A program made the position numbers and the translations under genes. A DNA stretch of 64,000 nt, from positions 54,731-118,730 of the forward strand of contig DUMZ01000014.1 in assembly GCA_012839565.1 (NCBI GenBank), written 5' to 3'. This DNA is from Anaerolineaceae bacterium (GTDB lineage Bacteria; Chloroflexota; Anaerolineae; Anaerolineales; Anaerolineaceae). A model generated the notes under the pieces. That model made no database searches. It worked only from the letters and a program-made list of their open reading frames with translations, and was not told the origin of the DNA. Positions 16,118 through 25,508 of the stretch are shown in pieces. Each line of letters begins with the position of its first letter. Within the stretch, counting starts at the first letter, position 1.

Positions 16118-17797
16118 TTAAAAGCTAACTGATTCCGCACCAGGCGTCAGGTCAATGGTGACTTTGATGTGCTTATCCGCGCTGTAAACCTCAAATGTCG
16201 CCCATTGCTTTTGAGTGTTAATCTCGCTTATTTTCCATTCCGCATCGGGCAACCACGGGTTTGCTTCGCGGAAAGCTGCCATCTTGCGAATGAGACCAGC
16301 TGTCTCAGTTTCGGCTTTGGCCCAGTCCATCGGATGGCGACACTCATCAAAGCCTTGGGAGCCTTTTTCGTGAATGGACATGTTTTGGCTGATGTCTTGT
16401 TCCGTGCCGGCGTAGACGATGGGCTGACCCGGCATGAGATAAAGCAAGCTCAGCGCGGCATGGAGAGCTTTTTGATTGCCTCGCGCGGTAAACAAAAAGC
16501 GGTTCATGTCGTGATTGTCGATGAAAGCGCCCCGTGAAAAGTCTTTAGGAAATTGTTCGCGGTAATTTTGCAGGTAGTTGGCGAGCTCCTGAATATCCCA
16601 GCTGTGACGCGCGAAGCTTTCGCGCAGGGCCTGGGAAGTCATAAAGTCGAGCGTGCCATCAAAACTGCCCAAATAACTGGCCTGGGCATCCGGTGGCATG
16701 ACCACTTCCGCCAAAAGCCAGACATCGGGCTTGACTTCGCGGCAGGCGCGCCGAAAATCGACCCAAAAGGCGCGGTCGGGACCGTTGGCGTGGTCAAGGC
16801 GATAGCCATCCACACCGAATTTGAGCCATTCCTGGGCGACTTTCAAAAGGTGTGCGTGGGCAGGACTGCCAAAATCGAGATTGAGCTTGGGCATTGCTTT
16901 GACCTTGGCGAAAGTATGGTAGGCTGGCCAGCGTTTCCAGCGGAACCAGTCACGTTCAGGGGCTTGAGAATCTGCCAAAGCCCGCTGGAAAATGGGATGA
17001 CGGTTGGAAGCGTGGTTAGCAACAAAATCAAGCAGGACGCGCATCCCTTTGGCATGGGCAGTATCGATGAGCTCCTTTAGGTCATCTTTTGTGCCAAAGC
17101 GGGGGTCGATGGTTTCATAATCAGTGGTGTCATAACCATGCGAACTGGGGGTCTTGAAGATAGGCGTGAGCCACAGCGTGTTGAAACCAAGGTCGTGAAT
17201 GGTGTCAAGCTTTTCAGTGATACCCCGTAAGTCGCCACCAAATATGCCATGAATGTTTTCGGTTTGCAGCCAGGGCTTATTATCGCCACGGTTGAACCGG
17301 TCCATAAAGATTTGATAAACACGCGCGGTTTTGGACCATTCCGGCGGAGCGGGGTTCGGGTCTGCCCAAATAGCATATTGCGTGGCTTTTTTGACGCTGG
17401 TAGCTTGGTTGTCCGCGTAGATTTTTTTACCGTTTGGCAAAGTGCCATAAACGCGATAGCGCAAGACTTGCCCGTTTTGCAGGGCGGGAAAACTGGCTTG
17501 CCAGTGGCGTTGCCAGGTCCAGGCGACGGTATCCCACTGAAGATTTGCCTTTTGGTACTCAAGATAATGGGTGCTTTTCCAGTCGTCCAGGGTGTAGCTG
17601 GCAATGACTTTTTCGAAGGCATGATTCGCGCTGGTGCAAACCCAGCTAAGGATGGGCTCGCCTGTAACAGCGGGGTTGGGTTGATGAAAAGAAAAATGAT
17701 GGATACCCAAAGCATGTTCGCGATGATACCGCGCACCTTTTGTGGGGTAATTGATGCCACCAAAGATATAATCGGGATAGGGGTTCTTTTGGTTCAT
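16118..17797 (-). CDS. GH13 alpha-glucosidase/neopullulanase-type enzyme
   Basis: 559 residues from ATG 17797 (AAGGAAA site); a longer in-frame reading to 17929 is rejected. An N-terminal beta domain of about 150 residues is typical of neopullulanase/cyclomaltodextrinase. The catalytic barrel then begins at ARVYQIFMDRFNRGD. The four GH13 regions are seen: LLDFVANHAS, the nucleophile in GYRLDHANG, the acid/base in WLLAEVV, and FIDNHDM. It lacks a signal peptide, so it probably hydrolyses maltodextrins in the cytoplasm. A palindrome (17834-17849) upstream of the start could be an operator. Confidence 0.9.
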   Translation of the reverse strand: MNQKNPYPDYIFGGINYPTKGARYHREHALGIHHFSFHQPNPAVTGEPILSWVCTSANHAFEKVIASYTLDDWKSTHYLEYQKANLQWDTVAWTWQRHWQASFPALQNGQVLRYRVYGTLPNGKKIYADNQATSVKKATQYAIWADPNPAPPEWSKTARVYQIFMDRFNRGDNKPWLQTENIHGIFGGDLRGITEKLDTIHDLGFNTLWLTPIFKTPSSHGYDTTDYETIDPRFGTKDDLKELIDTAHAKGMRVLLDFVANHASNRHPIFQRALADSQAPERDWFRWKRWPAYHTFAKVKAMPKLNLDFGSPAHAHLLKVAQEWLKFGVDGYRLDHANGPDRAFWVDFRRACREVKPDVWLLAEVVMPPDAQASYLGSFDGTLDFMTSQALRESFARHSWDIQELANYLQNYREQFPKDFSRGAFIDNHDMNRFLFTARGNQKALHAALSLLYLMPGQPIVYAGTEQDISQNMSIHEKGSQGFDECRHPMDWAKAETETAGLIRKMAAFREANPWLPDAEWKISEINTQKQWATFEVYSADKHIKVTIDLTPGAESVSF

Positions 17798-17833
17798 AAT
17801 GCAATTTCCTTCAGTAAATGATTCTAAAATAAA

Positions 17834-17849
17834 AGTTGAAGTATCAACT
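17834..17849. promoter_or_regulatory. palindrome upstream of the GH13 gene
   Basis: AGTTGA-AGTA-TCAACT, six-base arms, 37 bases before the GH13 start. On the reverse strand a TATAAT lies immediately upstream. It is a candidate operator with no linked regulator gene. Confidence 0.35.
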
Positions 17850-17947
17850 ATTATACAACATGCAGAGGATTTTTGTTTTGATGTGTAAATTATGGATGAC
17901 TTATCTTGTAAGCTTCGCAAGGGTTTCAAGCACCTGGCATGTGATGG

Positions 17948-17953
17948 TACAAT
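17948..17953 (+). promoter_or_regulatory. -10 hexamer placed for a leaderless transcript
   Basis: TACAAT ends six bases before the ATG at 17960. A weak TTCAAG lies 17 bases upstream. No ribosome-binding site is present. Confidence 0.45.
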
Positions 17954-17959
17954 CGAGAC

Positions 17960-19057
17960 ATGAAAATTAAACGCTGGCAGATTTATTTAGGGGTGCTGAT
18001 TAGCGCCGTGTTTCTCTTTTTGGCATTCAGAAAAGTTGATTTTACCATGGTTTGGTTCCATCTTAAAAGCGCGAAGTGGGTTTGGGTTGTTCTCGGACTG
18101 GTTTTGTACTTTCTTGGTGTTATCGTTCGTGCCTGGCGCTGGAAAATATTACTCAACCCTTTGAAGTCTATTTCGGTGAAAAAGCTGTTTCCAGTGGTTT
18201 GTGTGGGTTACATGGGTAATAACATCTATCCCGCACGCGCTGGTGAATTTTTGCGCGCTTTCATTTTGAAACAAAAAGATGACGTCAGCTTTTCCGGCTC
18301 GCTGGCGAGTATCGTCGTTGAAAGGCTATTTGATGGCATCACCATTCTCGCGCTGGTTCTGTTCAATCTGGGACGATTGGTGCGTCTGATAACTGACCCG
18401 GTCATGTCGCGAAATATCCAGCTTGCGACCTGGGTCGTAAGCGCTGTATTTGGCGTCCTGTTGGTCGTTTTTCTGCTGATGGCTATTTTCCCGCAGAAAG
18501 CACGCACCGTTGCCAGCTGGCTGACCCAACACCTGTTGCCCAAAAAATGGCGCGCCAAAGCGGACAGCATTATTGACAAATTTATCGACGGCGTCAGCGT
18601 TTTGCGCTCGTGGCATCAGGTGCTTTTGGTGCTGGCACTCTCGTTTTTGGTTTGGGTGCTTGAAGCTGGTTTATACTTTGGTGTGATGAAGGCCCTGGGC
18701 CTGAACCTGGCTTTTATTGACCTGCTTTTGGTTGAAGGCGTGGTTAATTTGGTCTTGCTTGTGCCGGCAATGCCTGGTGGCTTGGGCACGTTTGATGCCG
18801 CGACAAAATTTATGTTGGAGCTTTTCCAGCAGGGCGCGGAGCAAGCTTTGGGATTCGCGCTCATTTTACGCGTGGCGTTATGGCTGCCGATTACCGCTTT
18901 GGGCGCTTTCTATTTCGTGAAGGAAGGTTTTAGCCTTAGCACGGATATTGGACAACTTAAAACAGATTATCAGGAAGAAACACCGGTTGGTCCCGAAAAT
19001 GAACCATTGCTGGTGACGGAAGAAACAAAGGAACAGGATGAACACAATGGAAAATAA
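17960..19057 (+). CDS. flippase-like membrane protein (LPG synthase TM-region/UPF0104 family)
   Basis: 365 residues with about eight membrane segments. The N-terminus (WQIYLGVLISAVFLFLAFRKVDF) and the motifs RAWRWKILLNP, YMGNNIYPARAGEFLRA and SIVVERLFDG are hallmarks of the AglD/MprF-transmembrane family. MAMPGG-type residues (VLLVPAMPGGLGTFDA) mark the C-terminal half. The family includes lipid flippases and glycolipid-related proteins. Its 3' end overlaps the FAD oxidoreductase gene by 20 bases, so the two are co-expressed. The C-terminal 35 residues are hydrophilic and acidic. Confidence 0.88.
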   Translation: MKIKRWQIYLGVLISAVFLFLAFRKVDFTMVWFHLKSAKWVWVVLGLVLYFLGVIVRAWRWKILLNPLKSISVKKLFPVVCVGYMGNNIYPARAGEFLRAFILKQKDDVSFSGSLASIVVERLFDGITILALVLFNLGRLVRLITDPVMSRNIQLATWVVSAVFGVLLVVFLLMAIFPQKARTVASWLTQHLLPKKWRAKADSIIDKFIDGVSVLRSWHQVLLVLALSFLVWVLEAGLYFGVMKALGLNLAFIDLLLVEGVVNLVLLVPAMPGGLGTFDAATKFMLELFQQGAEQALGFALILRVALWLPITALGAFYFVKEGFSLSTDIGQLKTDYQEETPVGPENEPLLVTEETKEQDEHNGK

Positions 19058-20354
19058 AAAGAAAATCGCTATCATCGGCGCGGGTTTTGCAGGACTAAGC
19101 GCGGCGTGGGATTTGATCCATGCCGGGCATGATGTGACCATTTTTGAGGCCAGCCATCAGACCGGTGGTTTGGCTGCAGGTTTTAAGGAGCCGCATTGGG
19201 ACTGGTCTGTGGAACATTTTTATCACCATTGGTTTGAAGGCGATAAAGCCTTGCGTGGTTTGATTGACGAACTCGGTTTTAGCGACCGCCTTATCTATCC
19301 CAAACCGGTCAGTGTGATGTATCACAAGGGCAAGTTTTATCCTTTTGATTCAATCCCTGCAGCAATAAAATACCCCGGTTTGGGTTTTGGCTTGACCAAG
19401 ATTCGCTTTGGCCTGGTGGGTGTGTATCTGCGCCTTACCAAAAACTGGCGCGCGTTCGAAAAAACCACGACCGAAGCCTGGATGCGAAAATGGGCGGGCG
19501 ATAAGGCTTTTGAAAGTATGTGGAAACCGATGCTCGATGGCAAATTCGGTGAACGCTGGGCAGACAAGGTGAGCATGGCGTGGATGTGGGCGCGTTTGCA
19601 CGTGCGCAGTACGCGACTGGGCAGTTTTGTGGGTGGATTCCAGGCCTTCTCGGACGGTTTCGCTGAAAAGCTTCAGGAACATGGAGTGAGCCTGCGCTAT
19701 AACACCCGCGCGACGCAACTGGTTCGTCAGGCGGATGGAAAGATACAAGTCAGTCTTGAAAATGCCAGGCCCGAAACTTTTGACCAGGTTTTGGTCACGC
19801 TATCACCACATGCCATGGCGAAAATGACGCCTGATTTGCCCGAAGACTATCTGGCTGGTTTGCTCAATCTCAAGCATATGGGCGCGGTGGTGATGACTGT
19901 GTCGCTCAAACATGCCCTTTCGCCCGAAGGATACTATTGGTACAACATTCCCAAGCAGGCAGGCTATCCTTTCCTGTCTTTAGTCGAGCATACAAATTTC
20001 CTGAAACCTGAATACTTCGGTGGTGACCACATTATTTACATCGGTGATTATCTTGAGACGGATCATCCCTACTTTAGCAAGACCGATGACGAACTCGCAG
20101 CCGAGTTTTTACCGCACCTTAAGAAGATAAATCCGAATTTTAGCGAAGACTGGGTCAAGAAGGTTTGGGTTTCAAAGGCTAAATATGCCCAGCCCGTGCC
20201 CCTTGTAAACCACAGTCAGGCTATTCCATCTATACAGACCCCGATTGAGGGTATTTACTTCGCCAGTATGAGTCAGGTTTATCCGTGGGATCGTGGCACG
20301 AATTTTGCAATTGATATTGGGCGTAAGTCTGCTCAGCTGATGATGGGCTTGTAA
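19038..20354 (+). CDS. FAD-dependent amine oxidase-fold oxidoreductase
   Basis: 438 residues. The Rossmann FAD motif is KIAIIGAGFAGLSAAWDLIHAGHDVTIFEASHQTGG, the fold of protoporphyrinogen oxidase, phytoene desaturase and UDP-galactopyranose mutase-like proteins. The C-terminal FAD region is GIYFASMSQVYPWDRGTNFAIDIGRKSA. The co-expressed flippase-like protein suggests a lipid or polyprenyl-linked substrate, but that is inference. An ATG at 19047 is an alternative start. No terminator was found in the 450 bases before dnaA. Confidence 0.85.
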   Translation: MNTMENKKKIAIIGAGFAGLSAAWDLIHAGHDVTIFEASHQTGGLAAGFKEPHWDWSVEHFYHHWFEGDKALRGLIDELGFSDRLIYPKPVSVMYHKGKFYPFDSIPAAIKYPGLGFGLTKIRFGLVGVYLRLTKNWRAFEKTTTEAWMRKWAGDKAFESMWKPMLDGKFGERWADKVSMAWMWARLHVRSTRLGSFVGGFQAFSDGFAEKLQEHGVSLRYNTRATQLVRQADGKIQVSLENARPETFDQVLVTLSPHAMAKMTPDLPEDYLAGLLNLKHMGAVVMTVSLKHALSPEGYYWYNIPKQAGYPFLSLVEHTNFLKPEYFGGDHIIYIGDYLETDHPYFSKTDDELAAEFLPHLKKINPNFSEDWVKKVWVSKAKYAQPVPLVNHSQAIPSIQTPIEGIYFASMSQVYPWDRGTNFAIDIGRKSAQLMMGL

Positions 20355-20811
20355 ACGATTAAGCATTTGTAAAGTATTTGTTAAGTACTGATTCCATTTT
20401 GTGAATCACTATCTCAGTTTCTGTAACTCGTGAAACGTTTTTTGTGATTTAAAAGGCACCCCCTATAAAGCGGTAAAATGTTCGAAAAATGACCTAAAAC
20501 CCCACATATTCAGGTTGCAAAAGCTTTTGAACCCTGTAAATAGGGGCTATGGGAGCTTGTTAGGTATAAAGTAGAATACTTATCAGAAAAAGCATAAGTT
20601 TTAAGAGTCTTACAATCTTAAAGAATTGTCATTTTTTAAGGTTTCCAGAGACATTTTTTGCGCGCGAAGTGTTAGAATAGGGCTACCGATTTAAACAACC
20701 AGACAATTTATATTCAATCGGTCAGCGCGTCTAAAGTAGAGGAAATTGACGCGCCTAGTTAAACGACCCTTAAAATCAAAGACTGCCAGTGACGGCGCAC
20801 AGGAGAAAGCC
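20355..20811. other. dnaA upstream region, no gene seen
   Basis: This 457-base gap is AT-rich with a short G+C-rich patch (20655-20670). TAGAAT hexamers at 20572-20577 and 20673-20678 could serve as -10 elements for dnaA. No TTATCCACA-type DnaA boxes were found by eye, so an origin cannot be claimed here. Confidence 0.5.
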
Positions 20812-22203
20812 ATGGATGCTCAGCAAGCATGGAAGGCAACGATGACACAACTGAAAAATGAATTACCCAAAGCATCTTTTGATACCTGGGTGAAGCAGTG
20901 TGTGTTTATCGGCTGGGACGAAATGAGCAGCACGATGACCATCGGTGCCAACAATGCCTATGCTTGCGACTGGCTGGAAAGTCGCCTGAAAAGCACCGTG
21001 GTCAACAAACTGCGAGGCATGATGGCATTAGAGCTTAATGTGGTCTTTAAAGTGCACAACGCGCCAGTTTTGAGACCCGTGGAAGAAGAACCAGCACCGG
21101 AAGATCTTTTAACAGCTGGTATTGATAATGATAGAGTTCAGATTGACGGCGCGGAAACTTATCGTTCGCTCCGTCAGGACAGTCAGCTGAATCCCAAATA
21201 CCGTTTCGACAACTTTGTGGTTGGGCCAGGCAACCGCCTGGCACACGCTGCCAGCATGGCCGTTGCCGAACATCCCGCCAACGCCTATAATCCCCTGTTC
21301 ATCTACAGTGGCGTGGGATTAGGCAAAACGCATATGCTCCACGCCATCGGTAATGCTGTGGTGCGACAGGGTAAGTCGGTGCTTTATGTTTCTTCTGAAG
21401 AATTTACCAACGATTTGGTTGGCGCAATTCGCAACAAAACCACTACCGCTTTCCGCGAGAAATATCGCCGGGTGGATGTGTTGCTTATCGATGACATCCA
21501 GTTTATTGCGGGCAAGGAATCGACCCAGGAAGAATTTTTCCACACCTTCAACACCCTTTACGGGCAAGACAAACAAATCGTCATCAGCTCCGACCGTTCG
21601 CCAAAAGCGATGAGTATGCTGGAAGAACGCCTGCGCTCACGCTTTGAATGGGGCTTGACGGTGGATATGCAAGCACCTGATTACGAAACACGCCTGGCAA
21701 TTTTGCAAAGCAAAGCCGAAAAAGAAGGACGGGTGGTTCAAACTGAAATTATGGAATTGATTGCCAAGACCATTCAGAGTAATATCCGCGAACTTGAAGG
21801 TGCGTGGAACCGTGTGTTGGCTTTTTCTGACCTGACCGGCAAGCAACTCACCTTGCAAATGGCGCAAAACGCGCTTGCCGACTACGCGCCACAGCCCAGC
21901 AGCCTGACACCCGATGTGGTTGTGGATGTGGTGGCGGATTACTTTGGTATCGACCCTGAGAAACTTTCGGGACGGTCGCGCGCGCGCGAGGTGGCTTTAC
22001 CCCGTCAGGTTGCAATGTACCTTTTACGCGAGGACAGTGGTATTTCTTTACCGCGCATCGGCAAAGAGCTGGGCGGTCGTGACCATACCACGGTAATGTA
22101 TGCGTGCGATAAGGTTGCTGAACTGATTGATACTGATGACATGATGCGCCGAAAAGTTTCCCAAATTCGCGAAAGGTTGCATAATAATAAAGTGCCTGTT
22201 TAA
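20812..22203 (+). CDS. dnaA: chromosomal replication initiator DnaA
   Basis: 463 residues from ATG 20812, which follows AGGAG at 20801-20805; a TTG at 20746 is a weaker start. All domains are present: the N-terminal DnaB-contact domain (WKATMTQLKNELPKASFDTWV), the AAA+ core with Walker A YSGVGLGKTHML and Walker B VLLIDDIQFIAG, and the DNA-binding domain with RSRAREVALPRQVAMYLLRE and GGRDHTTVMYAC. The protein opens origin DNA. The usual downstream dnaN and recF are absent: a hairpin follows and then convergent polA. Confidence 0.97.
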   Translation: MDAQQAWKATMTQLKNELPKASFDTWVKQCVFIGWDEMSSTMTIGANNAYACDWLESRLKSTVVNKLRGMMALELNVVFKVHNAPVLRPVEEEPAPEDLLTAGIDNDRVQIDGAETYRSLRQDSQLNPKYRFDNFVVGPGNRLAHAASMAVAEHPANAYNPLFIYSGVGLGKTHMLHAIGNAVVRQGKSVLYVSSEEFTNDLVGAIRNKTTTAFREKYRRVDVLLIDDIQFIAGKESTQEEFFHTFNTLYGQDKQIVISSDRSPKAMSMLEERLRSRFEWGLTVDMQAPDYETRLAILQSKAEKEGRVVQTEIMELIAKTIQSNIRELEGAWNRVLAFSDLTGKQLTLQMAQNALADYAPQPSSLTPDVVVDVVADYFGIDPEKLSGRSRAREVALPRQVAMYLLREDSGISLPRIGKELGGRDHTTVMYACDKVAELIDTDDMMRRKVSQIRERLHNNKVPV

Positions 22204-22254
22204 TGATTAGATAAGTTTATTTCCGGTCTTATTTTGGGAGGGAAACGGACAATT

Positions 22255-22293
22255 ATTCACGGTGTGGTTCTGAGTAACGACCACACCGTGAAT
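22255..22293. terminator. hairpin between convergent dnaA and polA
   Basis: A perfect 14-base stem (22255-22268 with 22280-22293) and an 11-base loop. There is no long T run on either side, but the position between two convergent genes supports a shared end of transcription. Confidence 0.65.
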
Positions 22294-22325
22294 GCTTTAA
22301 TTCAAGGGCTACAAACGTAAACGCG

Positions 22326-25163
22326 CTAAACGGCTTTCAGCTCACGCCAGTTATCGCCGGCTCGGGCGTCGCAGACGAGGGGCACATCCAGCGTCATGGC
22401 TGATTCCATAAGCGATTTAACGACCGGTACCGTTCGTTCCAGTTCGTCTTCGGGTACTTCAAATATCAGTTCATCGTGCACTTGCAGAAGCATACGCGCG
22501 TTCAAACCAGCCTTGCGCAAAGCTTCGGGCAGGGCAATCATGGCCAGTTTTACAATATCAGCCGCGGTGCCTTGAATGGGCGCGTTGATAGCTTCGCGTT
22601 CTTCGCGCTGGCGCATTTGTGGGTTGGACCCTTTGGCTAAATTAGGGAAGTAACGCCGCCGGCCAAGCAGGGTTTCCACATAGCCGTTTTTGGCAGCGTT
22701 CACGCGGGTCATATCCAGCCAGGCTTTTACACCAGGGAATTCCCTGAAGTACGCTTTGATGAAGTTCTCGGCTTCTGCCAGGGTCAAATCGGTGCCACGG
22801 GTCAGACCGAAAGCGCTCATGCCGTAAATCAGACCAAAATTCACCGCTTTGGCGTTGCGTCGCTGCTTGGGTGTAACCTCAGCCAGCGGAGTGCCGGTTA
22901 TGGCTGCGGCGGTTGTGGCGTGAATGTCCTGACCTCGCCTGAAGGCTTCAATCATAGCCTGGTCCTGAGCAATATGCGCCACAATGCGCAACTCCACTTG
23001 CGAGTAATCAACTGACAGGAGTTTCCAGCCCGGCGCGGCGATGAAACCCTGGCGCACGCGCTGGCCCAAGTCAGTGCGCGTGGGGATGTTCTGCAGATTG
23101 GGGTTTTGACTGGCAATGCGCCCGGTGACCGTGCCAACCTGGTTGAAAGAACTGTGTACTCTGCCCGTTTTAGGGTTGATTTGTTGCGGTAAGGCTTCAA
23201 CGTAAGTTGATTTCAGTTTGGCATATTCACGGTAATCTAAAATCTTGGCCACGATTTCGTGTTTATCGCGCAAGAGTTCCAGAATCTCGGCGCTGGTGGA
23301 ATAATGACCGCTTTTGGTCTTGCGACTCGGGTCGGGCGGGTCTAGGGCGAGTTTCTTAAAAAGGACATCCGAAAGCTTTTGCGTGGAATTAATGTTAAAG
23401 CGGGTGCCAGCCAGACGATAGATATCTTCTTCAAGCGCGAAAATCATCTCAGTAAGCTCTTCGTTGAAAGCTTCAAAGAAAGGTGCGTCAAGCAAAACGC
23501 CATATTCTTCCATTTGTGCCAGAACGGGGACGAGTTTGATTTCCAAATCGTCCATCAGCTTTTCAGCGTTGCGTTCTTTGAGGTCGGCTTTGAGAATGGG
23601 CATCAAGCGCAGGGTCATCACCGCGTCCGCGGCGGCATAGGGCGCGACACGCGCGATGGGTAAATCTGCCATGCTGAGTTGGTTTTTGCCCTTGCCGATG
23701 AGATCTTCGATGGGGGTCATCTCAACGCCCAGGCGCACCCAGGCCAGCGTTTTGAGACCCAGATTGCGCGAATCGGGGTTGATAAGCCATTCCGCGATCA
23801 TCGTGTCGAAACGAATCGGATCTATTTCAAAGCCAGCCTGACGAAGCACGATTAAATCAAACTTGGCGTGGTGGGCAACTTTGGCGATTTTGGGGTCGCT
23901 AAGTAAAGGTTGAACAGCATTTTTAAGTTCATCAAGGCTGAGTTGTTTGCCGGCACGGTGCCCGACCGGGAAGTAATAGCCTTTTTCCGGGCTGGCAGCC
24001 AGGGAAAAGCCTACCAAATCAGCAGAAACGGGATCCAAAGTGCTGGTTTCGGTGTCGAATGCCAGGGTGTCGTATGCTGAAAGGTCCTTTACCGCCTGGG
24101 CAAGCTTTTGGGGTGTATCAACGATAACAGTTTCAAAGTCGGTTTTGATTTCTTCTATGCTGATTAAAGCATCTGGCGTATCCAGGGGCTCATCGCCAAA
24201 CAAACCACCTTGTACCAGGTTGAAGCTGTTTGTCTCGGGCGTGATTGTCCGCGGGGCTTGGGCTTGGGTGGGCGCGTAGCGTTCGCTCAGTTTTTGCAAA
24301 CGACGGATAAGCGTGCGGAATTCCAGTTCTCTGAAAAGTTCTTCCGCCGCAACCGGTTCAAAATTTTCGCAAGCGGCTTGTTCAAGGTCCAGTCGCACGG
24401 GCAAATCCACAACGATGCGCGCCAGCGTTTGGCTGAGATAGGCTTGCTCTTTTTGTTCGGCAATGTTTTGGCCCACTTTACCCTGTATCTCGTCCACATG
24501 CTCGTAAACACCATCCAGGGTGCCATAGCTTTCCAGTAGTTTGGTGGCCGTTTTGGGCCCAACGCCACGCACGCCAGGTATATTATCGGAACTGTCGCCC
24601 ATCAGAGCTTTCAGGTCAACCACCTGTTCGGGTTTTACCCCCATGCGTTCAACGACATCTTCGGGGAAGTAATCTCTGTCTTTGGCGCCGCGTCCTTCGG
24701 GCAGGTTGACGACAATGCGCTCAGTAACCAGTTGCAAAAGGTCACGGTCGCCGGTGATGATTTTGACGCCCAAGCCTTCTTCGTTGGCTGCCCAGGTGGC
24801 AAGACTGCTGATGATGTCATCGGCTTCGTAATTATCCAGCTCCAAGCGGGGGATTTTGAGCAGGTCAATCATTTGCTTGATGCGTTCAATTTGCGAACGC
24901 AGGTCATCGGGCATTTTCTCGCGGGTGGCTTTGTACTCTTCATACAGGTCATCGCGGAAAGTTCTGCCTTTGTCAAAGGCGATAGCGAGATAATCAGGTT
25001 CGTCTTGTTCGAGGATTTTCAGCAATGTACTGGCAAAGCCAAAAACGCCCGCGGTGGGTTCGCCGTCGGTTGTGGCAAAGCGGGCTGTACCACCACTGGT
25101 AAGTGCGAAGTAATTGCGATAGGCGATGGCGTGTCCGTCCAGCAAATAAAGCATTTTTGGCAT
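22326..25163 (-). CDS. polA: DNA polymerase I
   Basis: 945 residues, start at a GGAGGA site. Three domains are seen in order. The 5' nuclease covers about residues 1-290 (LYLLDGHAIAYRNYFAL, NYEADDIISSLA, GVRGVGPKTATKLL). The 3'-5' exonuclease, about 340-540, keeps its catalytic residues (AFDTETSTLD, HHAKFDLIVL, YAAADAVMTLRL), so proofreading should work. The polymerase follows, with motif A SVDYSQVELRIVAHIA, motif B RRNAKAVNFGLIYGMSAFGL and motif C LQVHDELIFEV. It fills gaps and removes RNA primers. Confidence 0.97.
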   Translation of the reverse strand: MPKMLYLLDGHAIAYRNYFALTSGGTARFATTDGEPTAGVFGFASTLLKILEQDEPDYLAIAFDKGRTFRDDLYEEYKATREKMPDDLRSQIERIKQMIDLLKIPRLELDNYEADDIISSLATWAANEEGLGVKIITGDRDLLQLVTERIVVNLPEGRGAKDRDYFPEDVVERMGVKPEQVVDLKALMGDSSDNIPGVRGVGPKTATKLLESYGTLDGVYEHVDEIQGKVGQNIAEQKEQAYLSQTLARIVVDLPVRLDLEQAACENFEPVAAEELFRELEFRTLIRRLQKLSERYAPTQAQAPRTITPETNSFNLVQGGLFGDEPLDTPDALISIEEIKTDFETVIVDTPQKLAQAVKDLSAYDTLAFDTETSTLDPVSADLVGFSLAASPEKGYYFPVGHRAGKQLSLDELKNAVQPLLSDPKIAKVAHHAKFDLIVLRQAGFEIDPIRFDTMIAEWLINPDSRNLGLKTLAWVRLGVEMTPIEDLIGKGKNQLSMADLPIARVAPYAAADAVMTLRLMPILKADLKERNAEKLMDDLEIKLVPVLAQMEEYGVLLDAPFFEAFNEELTEMIFALEEDIYRLAGTRFNINSTQKLSDVLFKKLALDPPDPSRKTKSGHYSTSAEILELLRDKHEIVAKILDYREYAKLKSTYVEALPQQINPKTGRVHSSFNQVGTVTGRIASQNPNLQNIPTRTDLGQRVRQGFIAAPGWKLLSVDYSQVELRIVAHIAQDQAMIEAFRRGQDIHATTAAAITGTPLAEVTPKQRRNAKAVNFGLIYGMSAFGLTRGTDLTLAEAENFIKAYFREFPGVKAWLDMTRVNAAKNGYVETLLGRRRYFPNLAKGSNPQMRQREEREAINAPIQGTAADIVKLAMIALPEALRKAGLNARMLLQVHDELIFEVPEDELERTVPVVKSLMESAMTLDVPLVCDARAGDNWRELKAV

Positions 25164-25290
25164 GATTTCCTCCAGCTGACTGCGTTATAGATGGCTTAAG
25201 TGTAGCATTTACGCGGGGGCATCGCAAGGCGGGCCCGGGCAACTGAACTTTAAATGTCTGTCAGGGATGAGTATTCTGAATGTTAGCGAA

Positions 25291-25383
25291 AGCATTCCCC
25301 CCATCCAGCGTCGCGATATACAAATTATTTGAGAATAAACGGTCATTTCGCGACGCGAGAGGAGGGGGATTAAAGGGGGCGGG
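25291..25383. repeat. REPIN-like inverted repeat element
   Basis: GCGTCGCGA (25308-25316) pairs with TCGCGACGC (25348-25356), and the outer runs ATTCCCCCC and GGAGGGGGAT also face each other. The right end, GGAGGGGGATTAAAGGGGG, closely resembles the palindromic repeats at 44994-45028 and 45125-45165. No gene is seen in it. Confidence 0.6.
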
Positions 25384-25508
25384 TCTTTTTTAATACATAT
25401 GGCATCATTTCAGTTGCTGGGTAAACAACGCGGTTGGACACATTACTGAAATTTAGTCGCCGTTTGGTCTATAATAAGCCTATCATTACAAAAACAAGCG
25501 GAGTGAAG

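Noticed and set aside
20355..20811. A possible replication origin next to dnaA
   Set aside because: No DnaA-box consensus was seen and dnaN is absent; skew data would be needed.
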